A stretch of 64,000 nt of DNA from Roseivirga misakiensis. GTDB taxonomy: Bacteria > Bacteroidota > Bacteroidia > Cytophagales > Cyclobacteriaceae. The stretch spans positions 1,798,001 through 1,862,000 of the forward strand of contig NZ_MDGQ01000005.1 in assembly GCF_001747105.1 (NCBI RefSeq), read 5' to 3'. Both the position numbers and the translations under genes were made by a program. Of the stretch, positions 1-7,108 are shown in pieces (positions within the stretch are counted from its first letter, which is position 1; the number at the start of each line of letters is the position of its first letter). The notes beneath the pieces were generated by a model. The model searched no databases. It was not told the DNA's origin and saw only the letters and a list, made by a program, of their open reading frames with translations.

Positions 1-43
1 ATAGCGTTTTAATTTTTGCTTCAATGTCAATTACATTTTCCAT
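1..43 (-). CDS. possible 5' end of a gene running out of the window
   Basis: Reading leftwards, an ATG at 41-43 opens 14 codons (MENVIDIEAKIKTL) that stay open to the window edge. The residues look like an ordinary protein start, and the position, divergent from the regulator starting at 185, leaves a 141-bp AT-rich region that could hold both promoters. Too short to assign a family; it could also be a chance open frame. Confidence 0.35.
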   Translation of the reverse strand, partial: MENVIDIEAKIKTL

Positions 44-184
44 GAGTGCAAAAAAACAACCACTACAAGAACTCATCATTCATAAAGATTTGAATACTAC
101 AATAATACATCAAGTAGAGATATAAATAGGGATTAAGCTTATTTATGAGCATTTTTAGATTTCACAAAACATACAACTGAAATA

Positions 185-3106
185 TTGTATACTACAACAA
201 AGCACCTTCATACCTCTCGACTTCAGCGATTTTTGATTCAAAGAATTATCGGTGTTACATTCCTTCTTTTAGGCTTACTTACTCAAAGTTACGGCCAGGT
301 TAATACAGTTGAAGGCATCCCTTTCATTCAAAATTACGGACCAGACACTTACCTTGGTGGAATTCAAAATTGGTCTATCGTTCAACATCAGAACGGCTTA
401 CTTTATGTTGCCAATAATCTAGGCTTATTAGAATATGACGGCCATAGTTGGAGAAATTACGCGGTTAAAAACAGAACCAAAGTCAGGAGTATCCATATCG
501 CTGATGATGGGAGAATTTATGTTGGTTCTCAAAGAGACTTTGGTTATTTCTCCCCTGACCAACGTGGGCAATTATCTTATACATCTCTAGCTGATTCGCT
601 AAGCAGCTCCTTAAGAGACTTCGATGAAACTTGGAAGATTTACGGCATGGGTGACAATGTTTACTTCTGTACGTTCAGCGAGATCTTCATTTATAATGGC
701 TCTACGATTAAGGCTATCACCTCTGATTTCCCTTTAGAAATCTCCTTTCTGTTTGAAGGTGTATTACTCACACAGGAATGGGGCAAAGGATTGTCCAAGT
801 TATCTAACAGTACTCTTGAGCTATTGGAGGGTGGTGCATTTTTCAAGGATAAGCGTATTTCGAATGTCTTTCGTTACAATGACGATCAATGGCTTATCAG
901 TACCTTTTCTGAAGGACTTTTTACCTACAGCAATGGTGTTATAACACCGATGAAGGTTTCGAAATCCTTAGACTTATCGCAGCTGATCGTAAATTATGCA
1001 ACTAGGCTGAGTAGCGGTCTAATTGGGCTAGGTACACAAAATGGTGGCCTTATAGTAATTAATCAATCGGGTGAATTGATTTATCAGTTTGACCAGTCGA
1101 GCGGCTTAAAAGATAGAACAGTCAATTTCATTTATGAAGATTTACAAGGTAACCTTTGGCTCACTTTAAATAATGGAATTTCTAGAGTCGATTTAAACTC
1201 GGCTTTCAGCAGAATTGACGACCGATTTTCCTTAAGTGGTTCTGGCTATACTGCATTAAAAAGCGCTAGCGGCTTATTTTTAGGTACAAATAATGGTCTG
1301 TATCAGTTTAACTCGAAAACAGGAAAATACAATCTAGTACCCGGCACATCTGGTCAAGTATATTCAATTCAAGAAGTGAAAGACAGATTGTTTGTAGGAC
1401 ACCATAACGGACCAATGGAAATTGTAAACGGAAGAGCAAAACTTCTCTTTCCGGAAAAAGGTTCTTGGGTTTTCAAACCTCTTCCCTCCGACCCAGACAT
1501 TCTACTACAAGGCACATATTTGGGCATCAATAAATTCAATACTGAAACGAATCGATTTGATAAAATTCCTGGGTTCGAAGAATCTTCAAGAGTGATGGAA
1601 TTTGATGGAAATGACCTCTGGGTAACCCAGGGTTATAAGGGAGCCTTTAGGTTAAGCTTTTCGCCTGACGGAAATGAAATCCAAAACGTGAAGCTTTACA
1701 ATAGTGAAAACGGGTTTCCTTCTGACCTGTTGATTAATGTTTATAAAATCGACAATCAACTCATATTTACTTCAGACAGTGGATTTTATCAATTTGACGC
1801 TGCTACGGATCGATTTACTAGCCTAAAACCACTTGATGAACTTGTGGGTGCAGATGCTTCGATCGTGGATATGGAAGCCGATGATAAGGGCAATATTTAC
1901 TTTATTGAACGGAATAAACTCGGTGTATTAAAGCCTAAAGGTAATTTCAGCTACGAACTCACTACCAAGACTTTTAATAAAGTAAAGAACTTATGGAATG
2001 ATGATTTGGGCAATATTACAGTTCTTGATGAGGAAAACATTCTAATCGGAGCGAAAGAAGGGTTTATCCATTACTCGCCCAAAAAGGATCAGCTTAAGCA
2101 GAATAACTTTAATGTATTGTTGAGAGAAGTAAAGAATGAGGGCGTAAATGACTCCATTCTTAATTATGGGCATCCCTTTAATCAAGAGATTGGCACCCCT
2201 TCGTTGTTTAGCTACAGGCAAAACTCATTTCAATTCTCTTTCGCCGCACCACACTTCGAAAGCGATGGACAAGTCGCTTATCAGTATAAATTAGAGAACT
2301 TTCAAGAAGAGTGGTCAGAATGGAGCGCAACAAACTTTAAAGAATATACCAACTTACGAGAAGGCCGATATAAGTTTTCGGTTAGGGCAAAAAACATCTT
2401 CGATCAGGTGACTTCTGAAACGAGTTATGAGTTTAAAATCAACCCTCCAATCCATCGAACTACTTTTGCTTATGCTCTTTATGGTGTAACTGCATTTATT
2501 CTAATTTTCAGCGGATTTAAAACGGTAGAGGTCAAGCATAAACGGAAAACGCAAGCCATAGAGGACTCAAAGAACGAAGAAATTCAGCAACGAGATTCCA
2601 AAATACAGGATATTACAAAGAAATCGGAAGACGAGATATTCAGGTTGAGAAACGAGAAACTTCAGACCGAAGTAGGCCTAAAAAGCCAAGCTCTGACCTC
2701 TTCGGCGATGCACTTAATCCAAAAGAATCAACTGCTAAACCAGATTAAGAACACACTCAAAAACATTAACAAAGAGCAGGAAGACAAACAGCTGGTCAAA
2801 GAATTAGGCAGAATTGTCAGATCTATTGACAAAGACCTTTCGACAGGTACGCAATGGGATCAATTTCAAGCCAATTTCGATCAAGTACACGGAAACTTTA
2901 TTACTCGACTGAAGGAAGCATATCCTGGGTTAACTCCTCAAGAATTAAGGTTTAGTGCATACATCAGGATGAACTTGAGCACAAAGGAAATTGCCAACCT
3001 GCTCAATATCTCTGTGCGAGGTGTAGAAATTGGTCGCTATCGGGTGAGAAAGAAATTAGAACTGAAAAGAGAGAATAACCTCAGTGATTTTATTCTAAGG
3101 TTTTAG
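185..3106 (+). CDS. membrane-bound propeller sensor/regulator with Y_Y_Y domain and LuxR-type HTH
   Basis: A 973-residue one-component regulator. A signal/anchor segment lies at about residues 14-37. Residues 45-650 form two-component-regulator-type beta-propeller repeats (for example DLQGNLWLTLNNGISR). A triple-tyrosine (Y_Y_Y) Ig-like domain sits at about 680-755, one membrane helix at 758-776, a long coiled coil at 780-880, and a C-terminal LuxR/GerE-type helix-turn-helix at about 915-970 (LTPQELRFSAYIRMNLSTKE). There is no histidine kinase or receiver domain, so a periplasmic signal would pass through the membrane straight to the DNA-binding domain. The start is a TTG; the frame has no upstream ATG after the stop at 146-148. 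Its stop is 1 bp from the end of the convergent LacI gene. The ligand is unknown; related proteins in Bacteroidota often respond to glycans. Confidence 0.88.
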   Translation: MYTTTKHLHTSRLQRFLIQRIIGVTFLLLGLLTQSYGQVNTVEGIPFIQNYGPDTYLGGIQNWSIVQHQNGLLYVANNLGLLEYDGHSWRNYAVKNRTKVRSIHIADDGRIYVGSQRDFGYFSPDQRGQLSYTSLADSLSSSLRDFDETWKIYGMGDNVYFCTFSEIFIYNGSTIKAITSDFPLEISFLFEGVLLTQEWGKGLSKLSNSTLELLEGGAFFKDKRISNVFRYNDDQWLISTFSEGLFTYSNGVITPMKVSKSLDLSQLIVNYATRLSSGLIGLGTQNGGLIVINQSGELIYQFDQSSGLKDRTVNFIYEDLQGNLWLTLNNGISRVDLNSAFSRIDDRFSLSGSGYTALKSASGLFLGTNNGLYQFNSKTGKYNLVPGTSGQVYSIQEVKDRLFVGHHNGPMEIVNGRAKLLFPEKGSWVFKPLPSDPDILLQGTYLGINKFNTETNRFDKIPGFEESSRVMEFDGNDLWVTQGYKGAFRLSFSPDGNEIQNVKLYNSENGFPSDLLINVYKIDNQLIFTSDSGFYQFDAATDRFTSLKPLDELVGADASIVDMEADDKGNIYFIERNKLGVLKPKGNFSYELTTKTFNKVKNLWNDDLGNITVLDEENILIGAKEGFIHYSPKKDQLKQNNFNVLLREVKNEGVNDSILNYGHPFNQEIGTPSLFSYRQNSFQFSFAAPHFESDGQVAYQYKLENFQEEWSEWSATNFKEYTNLREGRYKFSVRAKNIFDQVTSETSYEFKINPPIHRTTFAYALYGVTAFILIFSGFKTVEVKHKRKTQAIEDSKNEEIQQRDSKIQDITKKSEDEIFRLRNEKLQTEVGLKSQALTSSAMHLIQKNQLLNQIKNTLKNINKEQEDKQLVKELGRIVRSIDKDLSTGTQWDQFQANFDQVHGNFITRLKEAYPGLTPQELRFSAYIRMNLSTKEIANLLNISVRGVEIGRYRVRKKLELKRENNLSDFILRF

Positions 3107-3107
3107 A

Positions 3108-4115
3108 TCACCTTGATGAATCTCTGATGATGACTCGAGAATCAAACTTTCTATTTCTTAAATGAGGAGGTATATGTCTTTTCTGGATTACTTTGAATAG
3201 CAATTCAGCAGCTGCCTCTCCCATTTCAATTGGCTCGTGAGTTACACTTGTTAAGTGTGGCTCAACAATTTCACAAAGGTTACTATTTCCAAACCCAACC
3301 ACAGACACATCCCTCGGTACATTAAGTCCCATTTTCTTCAGTTTAAGAATCGCCTCCACAGCCAATTCGTCGCTGAATGTGAATAATGCATCGGGAGAAT
3401 TCTTAGGGTCTTTGAACATATCCTCTATGATATCCTCATGAGTTTCATCTGGATTAGTAAAGACAACAAAATCCTCATTCACCTCATAAGCATATGTTTT
3501 TAAAGCCTCTAAGTATCCTTCGTATCGTCTCTTGCTAATTCCTAAAAGCCCTGGTCCACCCAAGTGTGCAATTCTTTTTCTACCTCTTTTTATAAGATGC
3601 TCAACTGCTTGAAAACCACCTGTAAAGTCGTTGGCCTCCACGGTAGGCATGTCAAACCCTGGTGCTACACGATCGAACAGGACAAATGGCGTGTCATAAG
3701 CTTCTAAAGTCTCTAAATGTTCGTAATCGTTTGTTTCACTAGAAATAGATAGAATCACACCTTCTACTTTACATGAAAGCAAAGACTTGATCTGATCTAC
3801 TTCATTATGATAAATTTCATTAGACTGGCAGATGATGGTGAAGTACCCTTGATCGGTCACAATTTTTTGAATCCCATCAATGGCCGACGCAAAGAACGAA
3901 CTGGTGATATGAGGAACCAGAATCCCAATTGAATTCGATTTCTTGGTTCTTAGGCCTGCTGCAATGAAGTTTGTTTGATACTTCATCTCTTTCGCCTTCT
4001 CCGCAACTACCTTTTTCGTCTCTTCGCTGATGTTGGGGTGATCATTCAGCGCCCTTGAAACAGTAGATGGGGAAATCTTTAGCGCAGTCGCAATATCCTT
4101 AATAGTAATTGCCAT
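3108..4115 (-). CDS. LacI/GalR-family transcriptional regulator
   Basis: 335 residues, the usual family length. The N-terminal LacI helix-turn-helix is clear (IKDIATALKISPSTVSRALN, residues 4-23) followed by the hinge region, and residues 60-335 form a periplasmic-binding-protein-like sensor domain (SIGILVPHITSSFFA; VSVVGFGNSN). It is probably a repressor or activator of sugar or metabolite genes; the effector cannot be read from sequence. It starts 2 bp after the stop of the upstream iron-sulfur gene, so the two are probably co-transcribed. No sugar-utilisation genes adjoin it, so its targets are probably elsewhere. Confidence 0.93.
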   Translation of the reverse strand: MAITIKDIATALKISPSTVSRALNDHPNISEETKKVVAEKAKEMKYQTNFIAAGLRTKKSNSIGILVPHITSSFFASAIDGIQKIVTDQGYFTIICQSNEIYHNEVDQIKSLLSCKVEGVILSISSETNDYEHLETLEAYDTPFVLFDRVAPGFDMPTVEANDFTGGFQAVEHLIKRGRKRIAHLGGPGLLGISKRRYEGYLEALKTYAYEVNEDFVVFTNPDETHEDIIEDMFKDPKNSPDALFTFSDELAVEAILKLKKMGLNVPRDVSVVGFGNSNLCEIVEPHLTSVTHEPIEMGEAAAELLFKVIQKRHIPPHLRNRKFDSRVIIRDSSR

Positions 4116-4117
4116 AG

Positions 4118-4531
4118 TTATTTGTCTTTTGGTTTAGCATGTGAGCCGTCGCAATAAGGAAATTTCTGTGATCGACCACATCGACAAAATGAGACGGTTC
4201 CATCTACTTGTTCTGTCTTCTTTCTGTGATGAATAGTTGCTCCTCCTTTTATAATAAGGGGACCACCTGTGATTAATGTGACATCTGTTTCGTTCGTTTG
4301 AGTATCCTTAAAACGAACGCCTTTAATAGTTAAGGCTTTTGAGGGACATTCACGAACTGTTTCTACAATAGACTTAGCATCACTCCCATTGATGTTCACC
4401 CATGGTCTAGACTTTAAATCGAATACTTTAGGCAAACCACGCAAACAAATACCAGAATGGATGCACTTAGCAGGCTCCCAAACAACTGTCACTTCTTCCG
4501 AAGAATATTCTTTAATCACTGGTTCTTCCAC
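4118..4531 (-). CDS. Fer4_19 ferredoxin–CDGSH iron-sulfur fusion protein
   Basis: 137 residues with two predicted iron-sulfur modules. Residues 15-70 match the YjdI-like Fer4_19 domain with cysteines 23, 29 and 62 (CIHSGIC ... ECPSKAL). Residues 113-135 match the CDGSH signature exactly, C-x-C-x2-S-x3-P-x-CDGSH, with ligands C116, C118, C127 and H131. CDGSH domains usually bind a redox-active [2Fe-2S] cluster with three Cys and one His. This domain pairing is known in bacteria but its role is not established; electron transfer or cluster carriage is plausible. No signal peptide, so cytosolic. It is the first gene of a probable two-gene operon with the LacI regulator. Confidence 0.9.
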   Translation of the reverse strand: MEEPVIKEYSSEEVTVVWEPAKCIHSGICLRGLPKVFDLKSRPWVNINGSDAKSIVETVRECPSKALTIKGVRFKDTQTNETDVTLITGGPLIIKGGATIHHRKKTEQVDGTVSFCRCGRSQKFPYCDGSHAKPKDK

Positions 4532-4650
4532 AATATTGTTTAAGTCTAAACTTGAAATTAACTCAAAAAGATCAGTTTGTGAAACAACAAATTGAAGTTA
4601 ATTGTTCGTACATATTTTATATACATGTTAATTATAACATATATTTATAT

Positions 4651-5217
4651 TTACTTATATTTATGCAAACGTTGCATTTCATAGGAGACGTAGTTTCTCC
4701 ATTCTGCTTGTTTAATTTGTTGCTCTCCATGAACAGTTTCGTAATCATACAAAGCAGATTTTCTCTTAAATTCCTCTAACAATATTTTTATTTTCTTTCG
4801 GTAAGCCGATAATCGTTTCTCATTTTGGCTCCCCATGGCGGCAATCTGTTTACGCAATTTTCTGCCGTATAATTCAGCTAAATCGAAGTGCAACCTTTCA
4901 TGCTCAAACAAGAGGCTATCGCTCCTACTCGTTGTCCAAGATCTTCTCTTTTTAAAGAGCACATAGACCTCAAAATTAGGCTTCCCCTTTTCTATCCCTC
5001 CTCGTACCGAATGTGTAACCGCCGTAAGTGCTGTTATACCCAAATCGATAGTATCAGACTTTAAAAGCCTATAATCAGACCATGTCAACGGCCTTTCATC
5101 ACTCCAAACGATGTACCTCGTGGTATCTACTTTCAGGAAACCGGTTTTTTGGGCAATGCCTTGATGAACTGATAATGTGAAGAAGAAAAGGAAGATTAGC
5201 TTTGAGCCAATGTGCAT
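4651..5217 (-). CDS. secreted DUF922-type putative zinc metalloprotease
   Basis: 188 residues from the ATG at 5217, chosen because it puts a standard signal peptide at the N-terminus (MHIGSKLIFLFFFTLSVHQG, cut near AIAQ-K); an ATG 21 bp upstream is possible. The mature part carries WSDERPLTWSDYRLL and an HExxH motif (HERLH) followed by a conserved D and a helical segment, typical of the DUF922 family of predicted secreted Zn-dependent proteases. Probably periplasmic. It diverges from the DEAD-box helicase; the shared region holds an inverted repeat. Substrate unknown. Confidence 0.75.
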   Translation of the reverse strand: MHIGSKLIFLFFFTLSVHQGIAQKTGFLKVDTTRYIVWSDERPLTWSDYRLLKSDTIDLGITALTAVTHSVRGGIEKGKPNFEVYVLFKKRRSWTTSRSDSLLFEHERLHFDLAELYGRKLRKQIAAMGSQNEKRLSAYRKKIKILLEEFKRKSALYDYETVHGEQQIKQAEWRNYVSYEMQRLHKYK

Positions 5218-5271
5218 ATGCAAATCAAACCCATGCATTTCAAGATTTCAAATAATTGAGCATTATTTAGC

Positions 5272-5293
5272 TTGATTATCTAGGTATAATCAA
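5272..5293. repeat. 8-bp perfect inverted repeat TTGATTAT-N6-ATAATCAA
   Basis: The arms 5272-5279 and 5286-5293 are perfect complements around a 6-base centre (CTAGGT). It lies between the divergent DUF922 and helicase genes, 54 bp upstream of the DUF922 start. The core GATTAT-N6-ATAATC recurs at 16474-16491, which suggests a common DNA-binding protein; this is inference. Confidence 0.45.
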
Positions 5294-5378
5294 AGAAGCT
5301 AGAAGCCATCGGCACCAATTGACTTAAGATCGAAAATAAAGTGCGTTTCAAAATCACTGTTCATCCACCATTAATCGA

Positions 5379-5386
5379 TAACTTTG
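5379..5386 (+). promoter_or_regulatory. candidate -7 element TAACTTTG upstream of the helicase
   Basis: TAACTTTG fits the Bacteroidota -7 consensus TAnnTTTG. It ends 6 bp before the ATG at 5393, so transcription would begin at or next to the start codon, giving a leaderless or nearly leaderless mRNA. The -33 TTG element is not clear. Confidence 0.4.
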
Positions 5387-5392
5387 CTGGCC

Positions 5393-6631
5393 ATGAAGTT
5401 TGAGGAGTACCGCATTGCAGATGGCATAAAAGCCAGTATCGCACAACTGGGATACAAAAAGCCAACAGACATTCAATACAAGTCTATTCCAGCTATTTTA
5501 AAAGGTGAGGATGTTCTGGCTATTGCGCAAACTGGTACTGGGAAAACTGCAGCCTTTGCTATTCCCATTCTTCATTTGCTCAATGAGCGAAAATCTATGA
5601 AGTTAAGGCCTGATGGTGTGAAGTGTTTGGTAATGGCTCCCACACACGAACTGGCTCAACAAATAGAAGGCGTTTTTAAAAAACTAGGGAAGAACACCCG
5701 ATTGAATATACTCTGTATTCATGGAGGTGTGGATCAAGCGCCACAAATTAAAAAACTGAATAAGGGAGTAGATATTCTGATTGCCACTCCAGGCCGAATG
5801 TTTGATTTAGAGAGTCAAGGTGCGCTCAAACTTGGGCGTGTTGAAGTTTTGGTTCTTGACGAAGCTGATCATATGCTTGATCTTGGTTTCATAAAAGACA
5901 TCAGACAGCTGATACATCATCTACCAAAACGAAGGCAAACCCTTTTCTTTTCTGCCACGATTGATGAAGCCATAAAAAAACTAGCCTACTCACTGGTGAC
6001 CAACGCAATCAGAATTCAAATTTCTCCTAAAAACCCTGTTGCTAAAAATATTGAGCATGCGGTTGCCCATGTAGAAATGGATCATAAGCGCTTCTTTCTT
6101 GAAAACGTGATCAATAATGAACCCGACAAGAAGATGCTAGTTTTTGTGAGAACAAAAGTTCGGGCGGAACGAGTGAAAAAAGCATTAGAACGCGTAAACC
6201 TTAACGCCGAAACGATCCACAGTGATAAACTACAAGCCGAACGTGAAAAAACGATGGCAAGGTTTAGAAACGGAGAAAACAAGATATTGATCGCCACCGA
6301 TATCAGTGCCAGGGGAATAGATATACCTAATGTGGACTATGTCATTAATTATGACTTACCTGATTCCTCAGAGAATTATGTCCACCGTGTAGGCCGTACT
6401 GGTCGAGGAAGAGAAAAAGGACAGGCGTTTTCATTCTGCGCAACTGAAGAAAAAGAATTGCTCCAAGAGATAGAAGAAAACTTAGGACAGCCCATCGGCC
6501 GACTTTCAATGTCTAAAGGCGATTATCAAATGATACTCGATACCACACAGGATACTACCGATGATTGGAAACAATTAATGCAAGCTGCCGAGTCTTCCAA
6601 AAGCAACCGACGTAAGAAGAAACGTAAGTAA
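5393..6631 (+). CDS. DEAD-box ATP-dependent RNA helicase
   Basis: 412 residues. It has the full motif set: Q-motif region (KPTDIQYKSIP), motif I AQTGTGKT, PTHELAQQ, TPGR, motif II DEAD, motif III SAT, and motif VI HRVGRTGRGR. The tail is short and strongly basic (SNRRKKKRK), typical of RhlE-like helicases that unwind structured RNA in ribosome assembly or mRNA decay. I chose the ATG at 5393 over a TTG 9 bp upstream because that TTG overlaps a candidate -7 promoter element. A second helicase of the same class is encoded at 47591-48877. Confidence 0.95.
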   Translation: MKFEEYRIADGIKASIAQLGYKKPTDIQYKSIPAILKGEDVLAIAQTGTGKTAAFAIPILHLLNERKSMKLRPDGVKCLVMAPTHELAQQIEGVFKKLGKNTRLNILCIHGGVDQAPQIKKLNKGVDILIATPGRMFDLESQGALKLGRVEVLVLDEADHMLDLGFIKDIRQLIHHLPKRRQTLFFSATIDEAIKKLAYSLVTNAIRIQISPKNPVAKNIEHAVAHVEMDHKRFFLENVINNEPDKKMLVFVRTKVRAERVKKALERVNLNAETIHSDKLQAEREKTMARFRNGENKILIATDISARGIDIPNVDYVINYDLPDSSENYVHRVGRTGRGREKGQAFSFCATEEKELLQEIEENLGQPIGRLSMSKGDYQMILDTTQDTTDDWKQLMQAAESSKSNRRKKKRK

Positions 6632-6723
6632 CCCTCCTACTCACTTTCTACAAAATCACTTTTTTCTTTTCCCGTGCATCCTTTTTAAATGTGCTAGGTC
6701 TATAATTCAGAATTTTTATTAAA

Positions 6724-6778
6724 ACTGCAATTACGAATAATATATTTTTATATATTTACTGCAATTACGAATAATATA
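6724..6778. repeat. two 21-bp direct repeats upstream of padR, candidate operators
   Basis: The same 21 bases (ACTGCAATTACG followed by AATAATATA) occur at 6724-6744 and 6758-6778, exactly 34 bp apart. The spacer completes an AT-rich dyad (AATATAT...ATATATT). The second copy ends 3 bp before the padR ATG. Position and repetition suggest a binding site for the PadR regulator controlling its own operon; the claim of function is inference. Confidence 0.6.
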
Positions 6779-6781
6779 AAA

Positions 6782-7108
6782 ATGAAGAAAACGAAATTAG
6801 GTGAGTTTGAAGAGCTAGTACTGATGACGGTAGTGGTACTCCAAGCCGATGCTTATGGTGTAGAAATCAAGCGAGAATTAGAAGATCGTTTGAATGAAAC
6901 ACTCAGTGTTGGTTCCATTCAATCAGCTCTAAAACGTATGGAAGAAAAGGGATTCCTTACTTCTGAGTTTGGAGAAGCTAGCCAAAAAAGAGGTGGTAAA
7001 AGAAAAAGAATCTATCAAGCCACTCCTCACGCTCACAAGGTATTACAGGACATGAAAGATGTACGCTCTCAACTTTGGGCTGCTATGCCCAACATAGTTA
7101 CAGGTTAA
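6782..7108 (+). CDS. PadR-family transcriptional regulator
   Basis: 108 residues: a winged helix typical of short PadR proteins (FEELVLMTVVVLQADAYGVE; SVGSIQSALKRMEEKGFL; KRKRIYQATP). PadR proteins are usually repressors released by a small molecule or stress. The stop codon overlaps the ATG of the downstream permease (TAATG), so translation is coupled. In Bacteroidota, this regulator type commonly precedes FtsX-like permeases. Two 21-bp direct repeats directly upstream are candidate autoregulatory sites. Confidence 0.93.
   Translation: MKKTKLGEFEELVLMTVVVLQADAYGVEIKRELEDRLNETLSVGSIQSALKRMEEKGFLTSEFGEASQKRGGKRKRIYQATPHAHKVLQDMKDVRSQLWAAMPNIVTG

Noticed and set aside
4600-4660. AT-rich region with inverted repeat ATGTTA-ATTA-TAACAT
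   Set aside because: Arms are only 6 bp in highly AT-rich DNA, so chance is likely; it may be part of a promoter for the iron-sulfur gene but I cannot support more.
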